Positions 37,191 to 46,831 of a stretch of DNA of 64,000 nt are shown one piece after another. Below the pieces are notes generated by a model. The model ran no database searches and was not told the DNA's origin. It worked only from the letters and a program-made list of their open reading frames with translations. Position numbers and translations under genes: made by a program. The first letter of the stretch is position 1; each line of letters starts with the position of its first letter. The DNA is from Arenicola marina (Eukaryota; Annelida; Polychaeta; Arenicolidae), in contig OZ025249.1 in assembly GCA_964019135.1 (NCBI GenBank), positions 3,162,001-3,226,000 of the forward strand, read 5' to 3'.

Positions 37191-38530
37191 AGGGGCCGGA
37201 GAAGGACTGTGGGATTGGGGGAGGGGGGCACCGAGGGAGAGGGTGAAGCGGAGACCCAGAGGCGACGGCAAGCTGGACAATTGGGTTGACAGGTGTCTCT
37301 ATAAGGTTGACAGAACACCTTGCCGACAGTGTGTCCAGTCTCTGCTCTCCGGACAGTCCGACACATGATGAACGACGCGACATCGCTCTCATCACATAAA
37401 GAACACAGTCGCCGTCTCGCCAGTTGCCTCCCCCCCCCCCAACCCCACCCACCCCCACCTCCCCCATCCTCCCCGTCGTAAACTGTCAACTTCCACCACT
37501 TGGGGTCGCCACAGGCGCCGGGCACGTCACAAGGTTAGAATGTGGGATCACGCTGGCGCGGGGCGTCAAGAAGGCCACTGGGTGGATTCGTGTTTTCAGC
37601 CACATTTTTGGCCCAAGGAGAAACGAGAAGTGTTTGACATACGATTAGCGTGAGAGGATGTCCCTGTGGGAAACAGGAATCCCCCCACCCGCCAGTCAAC
37701 CACTGATCTTATTGTGTAGTAATTGGTCTCGGGGATCCTGTCTACCGCATAGCGTCCTTACCCCATCACGTGATGATTCAACTTTAAATGGGCATTAAGT
37801 TACACAAACAAATACCTTTAAATGGCGTTACGCCATGCTAAATAATGAGTGGTGGCTGTCTGGCCTCGCCTTCCTGGTCCGTCACGCTTTGTGAGAGGCA
37901 GGAACTATATTAGGGCTGAGCCCCCCACAACAGTAACCAGACACATAACGCCCTAAGTTGTGTGATACCTCCAGCGTGACACTGCCTTAGGACACCTAAG
38001 GCTCGTCCGCCGGCTTCACCGTATGCAGCCCGAGCCACGCATCTCCAGCTTCGGGTGGGTGCGCGTCACGCACTCCAGGCCGATGGCTTCAGGCGCAATC
38101 CTTTAGATAATAGGACACAATAGTCATTACCGCCATCCAGCTTAGACCGACCCCCAACATTCCGTCGTTTTACAAGAGCGGAACAGATGCGTACCAGCTG
38201 TATTTGCAAATGGATTTGGTAAATATCGACGCCATTTGATGCACTATGCCTGCGTACTAGTGTCCCCTGGTATGTAGGCTGGGTGCCTATCTCTGCGCTA
38301 CCCATGATATATAGGGTCTATCGATAATCGCGGGGATGTGATCAATAAACCAATCGATCAGTTTTTTATAGTTTTTCAACATGATTTAGAACATCTCAAT
38401 GTGCAAAGACAACATGAGCGAAACATCCATTATATCAGGAAAACGTTCTATTCGTTACCATAGAGTCGCCAAGAGAAAGGTAAACAAAGTGAATGCGAAG
38501 TCACTTTAATATGCATGAGCATTACTTTAT
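37191..38530. other. Unique intron sequence
   Basis: Mixed DNA with a C-run near 37430. A minus-strand open stretch at 38066-38305 has no homology I recognise and only a weak donor, so it is not called. Nothing else is evident. Confidence 0.55.
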
Positions 38531-38536
38531 GAAGTA

Positions 38537-40341
38537 TGAAGTCCACGTATGACCCAGGGTCGAGGGCTGAGACCTTACAAGTCCACGTATGACCCAGGGT
38601 CGAGGGCTGAGACCTTACAAGTCCACGTATGACCCAGGGTCGAGGGCTGAGACCTTACAAGCCCACGTATGACCCAGGGTCGAGGGCTGAGACCTTACAA
38701 GTCCACGTATGACCCAGGGTCGAGGGCTGAGACCTTACAAGTCCACGTATGACCCAGGGTCGAGGGCTGAGACCTTACAAGTCCACGTATGACCCAGGGT
38801 CGAGGGCTGAGACCTTACAAGTCCACGTATGACCCAGGGTCGAGGGCTGAGACCTTACAAGTCCACGTATGACCCAGGGTCGAGGGCTGAGACCTTACAA
38901 GTCCACGTATGACCCAGGGTCGAGGGCTGAGACCTTACAAGTCCACGTATGACCCAGGGTCGAGGGCTGAGACCTTACAAGCCCACGTATGACCCAGGGT
39001 CGAGGGCTGAGACCTTACAAGTCCACGTATGACCCAGGGTCGAGGGCTGAGACCTTACAAGTCCACGTATGACCCAGGGTCCAGGGCTGAGACCTTACAA
39101 GTCCACGTATGACCCAGGGTCGAGGGCTGAGACCTTACAAGTCCACGTATGACCCAGGGTCGAGGGCTGAGACCTTACAAGACCACGTATGACCCAGGGT
39201 CGAGGGCTGAGACCTTACAAGTCCACGTATGACCCAAGGTCGAGGGCTGAGACCTTACAAGTCCACGTATGACACAGGGTCGAGGGCTGAGACCTTACAA
39301 GTCCACGTATGACCCAGGGTCGAGGGCTGAGACCTTACAAGTCCACGTATGACCCAGGGTCGAGGGCTGAGACCTTACAAGTCCACGTATGACCCAGGGT
39401 CGAGGGCTGAGACCTTACAAGTCCACGTATGACCCAGGGTCGAGGGCTGAGACCTTACAAGTCCACGTATGACCCAGGGTCGAGGGCTGAGACCTTACAA
39501 GTCCACGTATGACCCAGGGTCGAGGGCTGAGACCTTACAAGTCCACGTATGACCCAGGGTCGAGGGCTGAGACCTTACAAGTCCACGTATGACCCAGGGT
39601 CGAGGGCTGAGACCTTACAAGTCCACGTATGACCCAGGGTCGAGGGCTGAGACCTTACAAGTCCACGTATGACCCAGGGTCGCGGGCTGAGACCTTACAA
39701 GTCCACGTATGACCCAGGGTCGAGGGCTGAGACCTTACAAGTCCACGTATGACCCAGGGTCGAGGGCTGACCCCTTACAAGTCCACGTATGACTCAGGGT
39801 CGAGGGCTGAGACCTTACAAGTCCACGTATGACCCAGGGTCGCGGGCTGAGACCTTACAAGTCCACGTATGACCCAGGGTCGAGGGCTGAGACCTTACAA
39901 GTCCACGTATGACCCAGGGTCGAGGGCTGAGACCTTACAAGTCCACGTATGACCCAGGGTCGAGGGCTGAGACCTTACAAGTCCACGTATGACCCAGGGT
40001 CGAGGGTTGAGACCTTACAAGTCCACGTATGACCCAGGGTCGAGGGCTGAGACCTTACAAGTCCACGTATGACCCCGGGTCGAGGGCTGAGACCTTACAA
40101 GTCCACGTATGACCCAGGGTCGAGGGCTGAGACCTTACAAGTCCACGTATGACCCCGGGTCGAGGGCTGAGACCTTACAAGTCCACGTATGACCCAGGGT
40201 CGAGGGCTGAGACCTTACAAGTCCACGTATGACCCAGGGTCGAGGGCTGAGACCTTACAAGTCCACGTATGACCCAGGGTCGAGGGCTGAGACCTTACAA
40301 GTCCACGTATGACCCAGGGTCGAGGGCTGAGACCTTGCAAG
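38537..40341 (-). repeat. 40-bp minisatellite derived from exon 6 and its donor, about 45 copies
   Basis: The units are almost identical and contain (minus strand) GTAAGGTCTCAGCCC, TCGACCCTGGGTCATACG and TGGACTT. The gene-proximal unit is exon 6. Every intronic unit carries GGACTT|GTAAGG, so about 44 equivalent donors follow the real one. The unit also contains the palindrome GACCC-A-GGGTC. Substitutions are few and scattered, so the array is young or well homogenised. Confidence 0.96.
40299..40341 (-). CDS. SLC4A11: SLC4A11-like coding exon 6, founder copy of the 40-bp array
   Basis: The exon is 43 bases, starts after the acceptor GGTGATGCAG, enters in phase 1 and leaves in phase 2 at ACTT|GTAAGG. 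It encodes (A)CKVSALDPGSYVD and completes a Phe codon with the next exon. It equals one 40-bp repeat unit plus three bases: it begins with CTTGCAAGG, while the intron starts with the same unit carrying CTTGTAAGG. A single C-to-T difference therefore separates exonic sequence from a splice donor. The phase change from 1 to 2 is exactly what the next exon requires, which is strong support for this placement. Confidence 0.75.
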
Positions 40342-41924
40342 CTGCATCACCGTAGCCACTGGTGCAGGGAATGCATGACTCTGTGACACATCGGCCAAGC
40401 GAACACTAACGCAGACACGTGTTATACACAAGGTGTTATGTTGGGATTGTGGACAGACAATCTAATTTAATTCCTCTAATTTCTCCTTTCAGCAAATGGT
40501 TCTCTTCGTGCGGGAGTCAAGGTGTTTTTACCAACGGCCAGGGCTGTGGGATAGGTTATGCGAAGTTAAACATAACTGATGGTCACCGAAGCAAGTCCAG
40601 AGTTATGTATCGCTCAAGATGATCTATATGTCCTGCCAAAGCAATGAAACACTTTTCTCTAAATAATAATGCAAAACCCGTAAAATATATGGCTGGGCAT
40701 TAATCACTGACATGGAACCACAATTAGTGTAGGTGTGGCCTTGGCCTTGGAACCTACGGCATCCGTTCAAACGCGATTTGTTTGGCAGCCAGCAGGGTCA
40801 CCCATTATTCATCGGAGTGTGTGTTGTCTCTGTACAGCCCGCACTGGACGGCGAGGGGTGACCCCAAAGACAGCCACTCCTTCCATTTATAGTCAGTCAC
40901 CACTGGACGCCTTACTTTCTGGCAGCATAGATGAGCGTAACATACCATCATACACCGGCTTACAGCACGTGTTAAAGTATTGCTAGCCAAATAAGCCAAT
41001 CAGAAAGGAGGTAAGCCTTAACTGCCATTGATAAAGACGATATACTATAGAGAGTGAATCCATCTATAAAATATGTTACTGGTTGAGGCCGTAACGCTTG
41101 GGACATAAAGATGCCACGTTAATCTTACAATCTGATTGCTCTCCTTACATCATTAATGGATAATGTCAGACAATGAACCGAACCCCCGGACTATCTGGAT
41201 GAAAACAAAACAACTCATCAACCACTGTGTGACCACCGTGTGACCACAGACCACATTGTACCGGGTTAGAAAGGAACGGGAGATGAGGGGGCGGGGGGGG
41301 GGGGTCATGGTGTCGTTGTTCATCTCGTTAGATCTAACCGTTACTCTCCAGCGACAAATAAACTAGGAAGACCTGGCTGCGTTAGTTCAGTCCCACAACG
41401 ACAGATGGCGCCACCATACCGTGAGAGAACATAAGAGCTAGTATCTTTGTCATCTGTGTGTCATGGGTGCACTTTCAAATATAATCAATAGCGCTTTATA
41501 AAAAATCCGATTGAAATGTCAAAACAAAATACAACACGACGTGACCAATGTAATCGTAACCGCAAATACACCCTCTGCAGAAAGCTGATAGACTTACATA
41601 CATACTGGACTACAGGACAGACGCACTGGGCAGGTAGGACTTACATACTGAGGTGGTAGGTGTAGCCCTGGATACAACAGAACAGAGGGTCATGTTCCAA
41701 CTGTACACAAGACATACTTTCACTAAACAGTCTTATGTTAGTTCTATCCCTAACACCACCACCACCAACACCCCCTATCTCACAGTGGACAACACCGTGG
41801 TTAACCAGAGATCAGGACACATAAATACATTGGTAACCTTAGTATGTGTCGGAGGCCATCCATTCATCAGAGACCGTGGACTACCAGCTGACAAGGGTTA
41901 ATTACCACGTGGTCTTATGTTAGG
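40342..41924. other. Unique intron sequence
   Basis: AT-rich intron with a G-run near 41300. A strong-looking acceptor and donor pair at about 41640-41700 (minus; donor AGTAT|GTAAGTCC) gives no reading compatible with the flanking exons, so it is not called as coding. Confidence 0.5.
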
Positions 41925-42109
41925 CTTTAATTAAAAACATTACGGGTTTTAGCATAGCATAGTTATTACTTACTAAAAAACCTTACATTGCGGGTTTTAA
42001 GCATGGCATAATGATTAATTAATCATAACCACTTGCATTACGGGATTTAGCATAGTATGGTTATTAATTAAAAACCCATACATTGCGGGTTATAGCATGG
42101 TATAGTTAC
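41925..42109 (-). repeat. Diverged AT-rich tandem repeat starting at the exon 5 donor
   Basis: Four diverged copies of roughly 45-50 bases share (minus strand) TAACTATGCTATGCTAAA and ACCCGTAATG. The first copy begins exactly at the exon 5 donor (GTAACTATACCATGCTA). Confidence 0.7.
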
Positions 42110-42154
42110 CGTCGTCATCGTCTTGGCTGTTGGAATCCGCGAGATTGTCGCCAC
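42110..42154 (-). CDS. SLC4A11: SLC4A11-like coding exon 5 (acidic)
   Basis: A 45-base exon with acceptor CTCATTGTAG|GTGGCG and donor GACGACG|GTAACT, phase 1 at both ends. It encodes (G)GDNLADSNSQDDDD, an acidic linker. The phase matches the exons on both sides: the last G plus CT of the next exon gives Ala. The intron right after the donor consists of diverged AT-rich tandem copies. The call rests on splice sites and phase only. Confidence 0.55.
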
Positions 42155-42334
42155 CTACAATGAGTGTCTAGCAGGTCACATTTGTTTGTCATGACATGGC
42201 CGAACTAGGTCAGAGTTTTGGGCGTACCTCATGTACGTGTACTGTATATGGCAAGCCAAGATCCCAAGATCCCGAAGGCAATAGACTACATGTGTTTGAG
42301 ATTCTACTCTGAGTGCCATGTGGTGCTCTGGGCC

Positions 42335-42562
42335 CGCCCCAACCCATCACCATGTGACACTTACCCCGATCTGGATCCGCCCCAACCCATCACCACGTGA
42401 CACTTACCCCGCTCTGGATCCGCCCCAACCCATCACCACGTGACACTTACCCCAATCTGGATCCGCCCCAACCCATCACCACGCGACACTTACCCCGCTC
42501 TTGATCCGTCCCAACCCATCACCACGTGACACTTACCCCGCTCTGGATCCGTCCCGGGTGCC
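42335..42562 (-). repeat. 43-bp array derived from exon 4 end and donor, five copies
   Basis: On the minus strand each unit has GGATCCAGAGCGGG|GTAAGTG and TCACGTGGTGATGGGTTGG. The gene-proximal copy is the 3' end of exon 4. Five donors with GTAAGTG are present. Each unit contains an E-box palindrome CACGTG (one unit changed to CACGCG). Confidence 0.9.
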
Positions 42563-42587
42563 GCTGCGCCATTAGGAACAACTTTAA
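42537..42587 (-). CDS. SLC4A11: SLC4A11-like coding exon 4, first copy of a 43-bp array
   Basis: This 51-base exon has acceptor TTTATTTACAG|TTAAAG and donor GAGCGGG|GTAAGTGTC, phase 1 at both ends, and encodes (V)KVVPNGAAAPGTDPER. Its last 14 or so bases and its donor are repeated downstream as a short tandem array, so five nearly identical donors follow one another. Only the gene-proximal copy has an acceptor. No function can be assigned beyond being part of the hydrophilic N-terminal tail. Confidence 0.65.
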
Positions 42588-43216
42588 CTGTAAATAAAGC
42601 CTCACACCGATAAAGCCACGTACAGAAACAACCGAAAACAAACACTGCAGCCAAATTGTCCGCCAGGGACCGGGCGAGTGTATATACATGCATAATGGGC
42701 TAACACAAACTATTTTCCAAAAAGGCGGTCACTACAGACGTTCAGTGGGCTGTACACACAAACTATAAGTCTAACATTACACATAACAACATGCGAAGCT
42801 AAAACATGGAATCAACGCAAAAATTGTCCCTGAAAATAACGGATCCGTACTATATCCGGCTGCGTGCACGAAAGAATCCCCACCTCATCCGGGTGGGTGC
42901 ACGGATGGATCCCCCTCCCCAACCCATTTAGGCGAGCACGTGACGCCGAGATAAACCGTCACGTGATCAGCGTTCCATATCCAGTGCATGACAGCTATCC
43001 GGAAGAGCGCGAGCACGGCGGTTGTCTTGGCGACGGCGAGTGACGTCATCTCGGCAAACAGCGAATAGGTAACAACAACGACAGTGAGCTGACCACCTGT
43101 TGGGGAACCATGGACATGCCAGCAGTTTGGTCTTGGCCCAGCTGTCACCTGCTTTCCTGGGGACCCCTACCCATCTTACCCGCCCCCCCCCCACCCCCCC
43201 CCCCCCCTTGGCTTAC
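42588..43216. other. Intron between exons 3 and 4, gene-distal part
   Basis: Mixed unique sequence with a C-run near 43190. Nothing recognised apart from the flanking exon signals. Confidence 0.5.
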
Positions 43217-43337
43217 CCTCCGTCAGGGACCACTGGGAGCTGTGTTCTCGCCACAGACGCTGCCCCGTCGGCGCGTCCGGCGACACCAGGATCAGACTGG
43301 AGTTTTCCATCTTGGACTCGCGCTCCCTCTCCGCCAT
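43217..43337 (-). CDS. Possible alternative first exon with its own ATG
   Basis: An open segment starts at an ATG (MAERERESKMENSSLILVSP), reads DAPTGQRLWREHSSQWSLTE, and ends at a strong donor ACGGAGG|GTAAGCC in phase 1. No AG acceptor in a usable phase lies upstream, so it cannot be an internal exon of the phase-1 chain. With the ATG as start it joins the 42.5-kb exon in frame, making a Val codon across the junction. A block of GGGGCGG boxes lies about 400 bases upstream in gene direction. SLC4A11 in vertebrates is known to have alternative first exons, which makes a short-tailed isoform plausible. There is no transcript evidence. Confidence 0.5.
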
Positions 43338-43606
43338 TGTCGGGAGTCCCCGGCAGGGGGCGGCCAGGAAGCAGGCCGCCGGTGGCAGGCAGGGAGAGAG
43401 CAGCCAGATAGGGGGCAGCCAGGCAGGGGCAGGCACGTCCTCCGCCAGAGACACTCGCCCGGCCGTCTGACCACCGATCATCCAGCGGCAGACCGATGCA
43501 GACGGCTTAGGCCCGGCAGGATCGTGCCCGCCCCGCCCCGCCCTCCCCGCCTCGCTTCACCCCGCCCCACCCTGCCCCTCCGCCCCTCCATACGGCTGCC
43601 CTTTAC

Positions 43607-43678
43607 CGGCGGTAGGTTTCCTCACCCCTGATGTCGCGCCAACTGAGCTCAGCTTCCCATCTTTTCTGTCCTTGTCGC
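43607..43678 (-). CDS. SLC4A11: SLC4A11-like coding exon 3 (Lys/Ser-rich tail)
   Basis: The exon is 72 bases with acceptor CCACCTCCAG|GCGAC and donor GCCG|GTAAAGG, phase 1 at both ends. It adds DKDRKDGKLSSVGATSGV and RKPTA to the hydrophilic tail. The preceding exon supplies the first base of the opening Gly codon. Because its length is a multiple of three and both ends are phase 1, it can be skipped or included without changing the frame. The other two frames on this strand are the low-complexity shadows typical of GC-rich DNA. It is supported by splice signals and phase only; no homologue is recognised. Confidence 0.6.
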
Positions 43679-43689
43679 CTGGAGGTGGT

Positions 43690-43745
43690 AGGGTGGCGGG
43701 GGCGGGGCGGGGCGGGGCGGGGCGGGCCGGGACGGGACGGGGTGA
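43690..43745. promoter_or_regulatory. Cluster of GGGGCGG boxes (possible internal promoter)
   Basis: At least five consecutive GGGGC/GGGCGG units form a GC-box cluster of the kind bound by Sp1-like factors. It lies about 400 bases upstream, in gene direction, of the possible alternative first exon at 43.3 kb. Exon 3 lies between, so a promoter role is inference. The sequence could equally be another GC-rich repeat. Confidence 0.35.
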
Positions 43746-43924
43746 GATGTACCGGGCAGACAAGGACTGTTAAGGCCATGCTCCCATGCTTAACCCTTTT
43801 TCTGGCTGACCCAGTTTTCCCGACTGCCGGAGACATCGTTAAATGTCAGACACAGCGGGGAAAATATGGGGTGAGGACAGGGGAAAGGTATAGGTATACT
43901 CCCGGGTGGGAGGGGGTGGGGTGG

Positions 43925-44187
43925 GGTGGCAGGGAGCGGAGAAAGGGGGGCGAGAGGGAGCGGGGGGGGGGAGAGAGGGAGCGGAGGAGGGGGCGAAAGG
44001 GAGCGGGGGGGAGAGAGGGAGCGGAGGAGGGGGCGAGAAGAAGCGGAGGAGGGGGCGAGAGGGGGCGAGAGGGAGCGGAGGAGGGGACGAGAGGGAGCGG
44101 AGGAGGGGGCGAGAGGGAGCAGAGGAGGGGGCGAGAGGGAGCGGAGGAGGGGGCGAGAGGGAGCGGAGGAGGGGGCGAGAGGGAGCG
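43925..44187. repeat. 22-bp GAGAGGGAGCGGAGGAGG array, left of gap
   Basis: Tandem units of 15-22 bases rich in G and A (GGGCGAGAGGGAGCGGAGGA). The array reaches the gap and resumes beyond it, supporting the join. Confidence 0.9.
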
Positions 44188-44387
44188 NNNNNNNNNNNNN
44201 NNNNNNNNNNNNNNNNNNNNNNNNNNNNNNNNNNNNNNNNNNNNNNNNNNNNNNNNNNNNNNNNNNNNNNNNNNNNNNNNNNNNNNNNNNNNNNNNNNNN
44301 NNNNNNNNNNNNNNNNNNNNNNNNNNNNNNNNNNNNNNNNNNNNNNNNNNNNNNNNNNNNNNNNNNNNNNNNNNNNNNNNNNNNNNN
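44188..44387. other. Assembly gap, exactly 200 N
   Basis: Exactly 200 N inside a G/A-rich array, with the same repeat on both sides. It lies in the intron between exons 2 and 3. Confidence 0.98.
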
Positions 44388-44490
44388 GGGCGAGAGGGAG
44401 CGGGGGAGGCGGGAGGGAGCGGAGGAGGGGGCGAGAGGGAGCGGGGGAGGCGGGAGGGAGGGAGAGGTGGAGGCTTGGGAGGGAGGGAGG
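44388..44490. repeat. G/A-rich array, right of gap
   Basis: Continuation of the GAGAGGGAGCGG array seen left of the gap, grading into GGGAGGGAGG. Confidence 0.85.
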
Positions 44491-44624
44491 GAGGTGGACT
44501 GACTGGGGAATCTCGGCTGGAATCCCTCATGAACCCTTAAAGGCGCCCCACCGTCTCCATAGTACTGTCCCCAACCCCACCTACTACCCCCGAACACCCT
44601 GACGGCAGACCGACCATGCAGGGG

Positions 44625-45390
44625 CAGTGGGGCGTGGGCTGTGGGCGGTGGGTGTGGGCGGTGGGTTGTGGATGCAGGGTGGTGGTGTGTGAGAGGTGGG
44701 TATGGGCGGTGAGGTGTGGGCGCCGCGCGGTAAAGTGTGGGAGGTGGGAGGTAGGAGGTGTAGATGGTGGGAGGTGTGGGTAGTGGGAGGTGGGACGTAG
44801 GCTGTGGGGTGTGGGAGGTGTGGGTGGTTGGAGGTGTGGGTGGTGGGAGGTGGGACGTGGGCTGTGGGATGTGGCTGGTGGGAGGTGTGGGTGGTGGGAG
44901 GTGGGGTGAGGGCGCGGGGCGGTGTGGTGTGGGCGGTGAGCTGTGGGCGGTGGGGTGTAGGCAGTGGGCGGTGGGGTGTAAGCAGGTGTGGTGGTGTGTG
45001 AGAGGTGGGTTGTGGGCAGTGAGAGGTTGGCTGTGGGCGGTGGGGTGTGAGCGGCGGGTGCGGGCTTTGGAAAGCGAGCTGTGGGCGGTGGCGTGTGGGC
45101 GCTGCGCGGTATAGCGTGGGAGGTGGGTGTGGGCGGTGGGGTGTGGGATGAGAAAAGCGGGCTGTGGGCGGTGGGTTGTGGGCGTTGGGTGGTGGTGTGT
45201 GAGAGGTGGGTGGGGGCGGTGGGGTGTGGTCGGTGAGGTGTGGGCGGTGGGTGTGGGCTTTGGGGTGTGGGCTGTGGGGTGTGGGCAGTGGTGTGGTAGG
45301 TGGGTGCGGGCCGTGGGATGTGGGCGGTGGGGTGTGGGGTGTGGGTTGCGGGGTGTGGGCTGCGGGGTTTGGGTGGTGGGTGTGGAATGT
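44625..45390. repeat. Irregular GTGGGCGGTGGGGTGTG repeat
   Basis: About 760 bases of G/T-rich DNA made of GTGGGCGGTGG, GGGGTGTGGG and GGGAGGTG words in irregular order. Larger blocks recur, for example GGTGGTGTGTGAGAGGTGGG at about 44680, 44990 and 45190. The many G-triplets could fold as G-quadruplexes on the plus strand. Confidence 0.85.
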
Positions 45391-45775
45391 TACGTTGGAC
45401 TTTGCGACTCGAGATCCAAAAACGCGACTGAATCAAGCAGCAATCCACAAGGAGTTAGGACGAAGCCAGAACGAGGCTAGAACGAGGGTGGGGCGCCTCC
45501 CACGGAAGCTGGTTCCACCGGAGAAGACTGCGATACTCTGATGTAACCGTCGTTCTAATGGCTCTCAGCATAAAAACCCTCCCATTTCACGCCCAGCTTG
45601 GTCAGGATAATAAAAAGCGTAGCTCATTGAAGCACACTGCGAGCTTCAACCGCCGCTCTGTCTTTTATCCCGCCATGCAGAATTAACAATGAAGTGGCGT
45701 CTTCTTAAATTATGCATGAGAGGTAACCGAACAGGGCCGGCGAAAAACATTCTTTCGTCGGGCTTCCTTGGAATA
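45391..45775. other. Unique intron sequence
   Basis: Ordinary mixed-composition DNA between two arrays; no feature recognised. Confidence 0.5.
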
Positions 45776-45777
45776 TT

Positions 45778-46500
45778 CCTCCGCCGGGTGGCGCTAGCGG
45801 TCTGCCGCCAGGTGGCGCTAGCGGTCTGCCGCCGGGTGGCGCCAGCGGTCTGCCGCCGGGTGGCGTTAGCGGTCTGCCGCCGGGTGGCGCTAGCGGTCTG
45901 CCGCCGGGAGGCGCTAGCGGTCTGCCGCCGGGTGGCGCTAGCGGTCTGCCGCCGGGAGGCGCTAGCGGTCTGCCGCCGGGTGGCGCTAGCGGTCTGCCGC
46001 CGGGTGGCGCTAGCGGTCTGCCGCCGGGTGGCGCTAGCGGTTTGCCGCCGGGTGGCGCTAGCGGTCTGCCGCTGGGTGGCGCTAGCGGTCTGCCGCCGGG
46101 TGGCGCTAGCGCTCTGCCGCCGGTCTGCCGCCGGGAGGCGCTAGGGCGGTCTGCCGCCGGGTGGCGCTAGCGGTCTGCCGCCGGGTGGCGCTAGCGGTTT
46201 GCCGCCGGGTGGCGCTAGCGGTCTGCCGCCGGGTGGCGCTAGCGGTCTGCCGCCGAGAGGCGCTACCGGTCTGCCGCCGGGTGGCGCTAGCGGTCTGCCG
46301 CCGGGAGGCGCTAGCGGTCTGCCGCCGGGTGGCGCTACCGGTCTGCCGCCGGGTGGCGCTAGCGGTCTGCCGCCGGGTGGCGCTAGCGGTCTGCCGCCGG
46401 GAGGCGCTAGCGGTCTGCCGCCGGGTGGCGCTAGCGGTCTGCCGCTGGGTGGCGCTAGCGGTCTGCCGCCGGGTGGCGCTAGCGGTCTGCCGCCGGGTGC
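45778..46500. repeat. 24-bp GGTGGCGCTAGCGGTCTGCC minisatellite, about 30 copies
   Basis: Units centre on the palindrome CGCTAGCG flanked by GTCTGCCGCCGG. The period of 24 is a multiple of three and gives stop-free frames reading VALAVCRR. One partial unit near 46125-46150 interrupts the phase. Confidence 0.95.
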
Positions 46501-46831
46501 CAGGTCATGGAGGCACTGCTTTATCCATCGCGTTATGTCGTCAGATTAAGTTTGGGTGGCGCGTGACATCGACATATATAAATATATGTATATATAATAT
46601 CTCTTCGGCGCGCAATACTGTGCGTTAGATATGAATAAATATGGCCGATTCAACAGGTGGCTGGATTATTACATGCGGATAGGGGTGAGGGGTGAGGCGG
46701 GGTGGGGGGGGGGGGTACAATAAGGGGGGATACATCACTGAGGACATGCAGCACTGGCCTGTTACTGCTGACGATGCAAGAGGAGACGAGGGGGTGGGCA
46801 GGGGGGTGGGGGAGAGGGAGGGGGTGCTTAC
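46501..46831. other. Start of intron 2, C-rich in gene sense
   Basis: Downstream of the exon 2 donor the intron is C/T-rich in gene sense with a long C-run near 46710. No repeat unit matches the exon end here. Confidence 0.5.

Noticed and set aside
23164..37525. Three overlapping minus-strand frames of more than 4,500 codons each
   Set aside because: The 38-bp unit has no stop in any minus frame, so all three frames are open. The products are the same PLPLCL-type repeat with no domain; composition, not selection, explains them.
38066..38305. Minus open frame with DIYQIHLQIQL, loosely like the SLC4A11 strand before the conserved domain
   Set aside because: There is no pyrimidine tract and only a weak donor, and exons 6 and 7 already join in the correct phase.
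41640..41702. Minus exon with acceptor TATCCAG or GTGTACAG and donor AGTAT|GTAAGTCC
   Set aside because: Phase 1 entry hits a stop from the first acceptor, or leaves in phase 0 from the second and then forces a stop in exon 7. It would only work as a poison exon.
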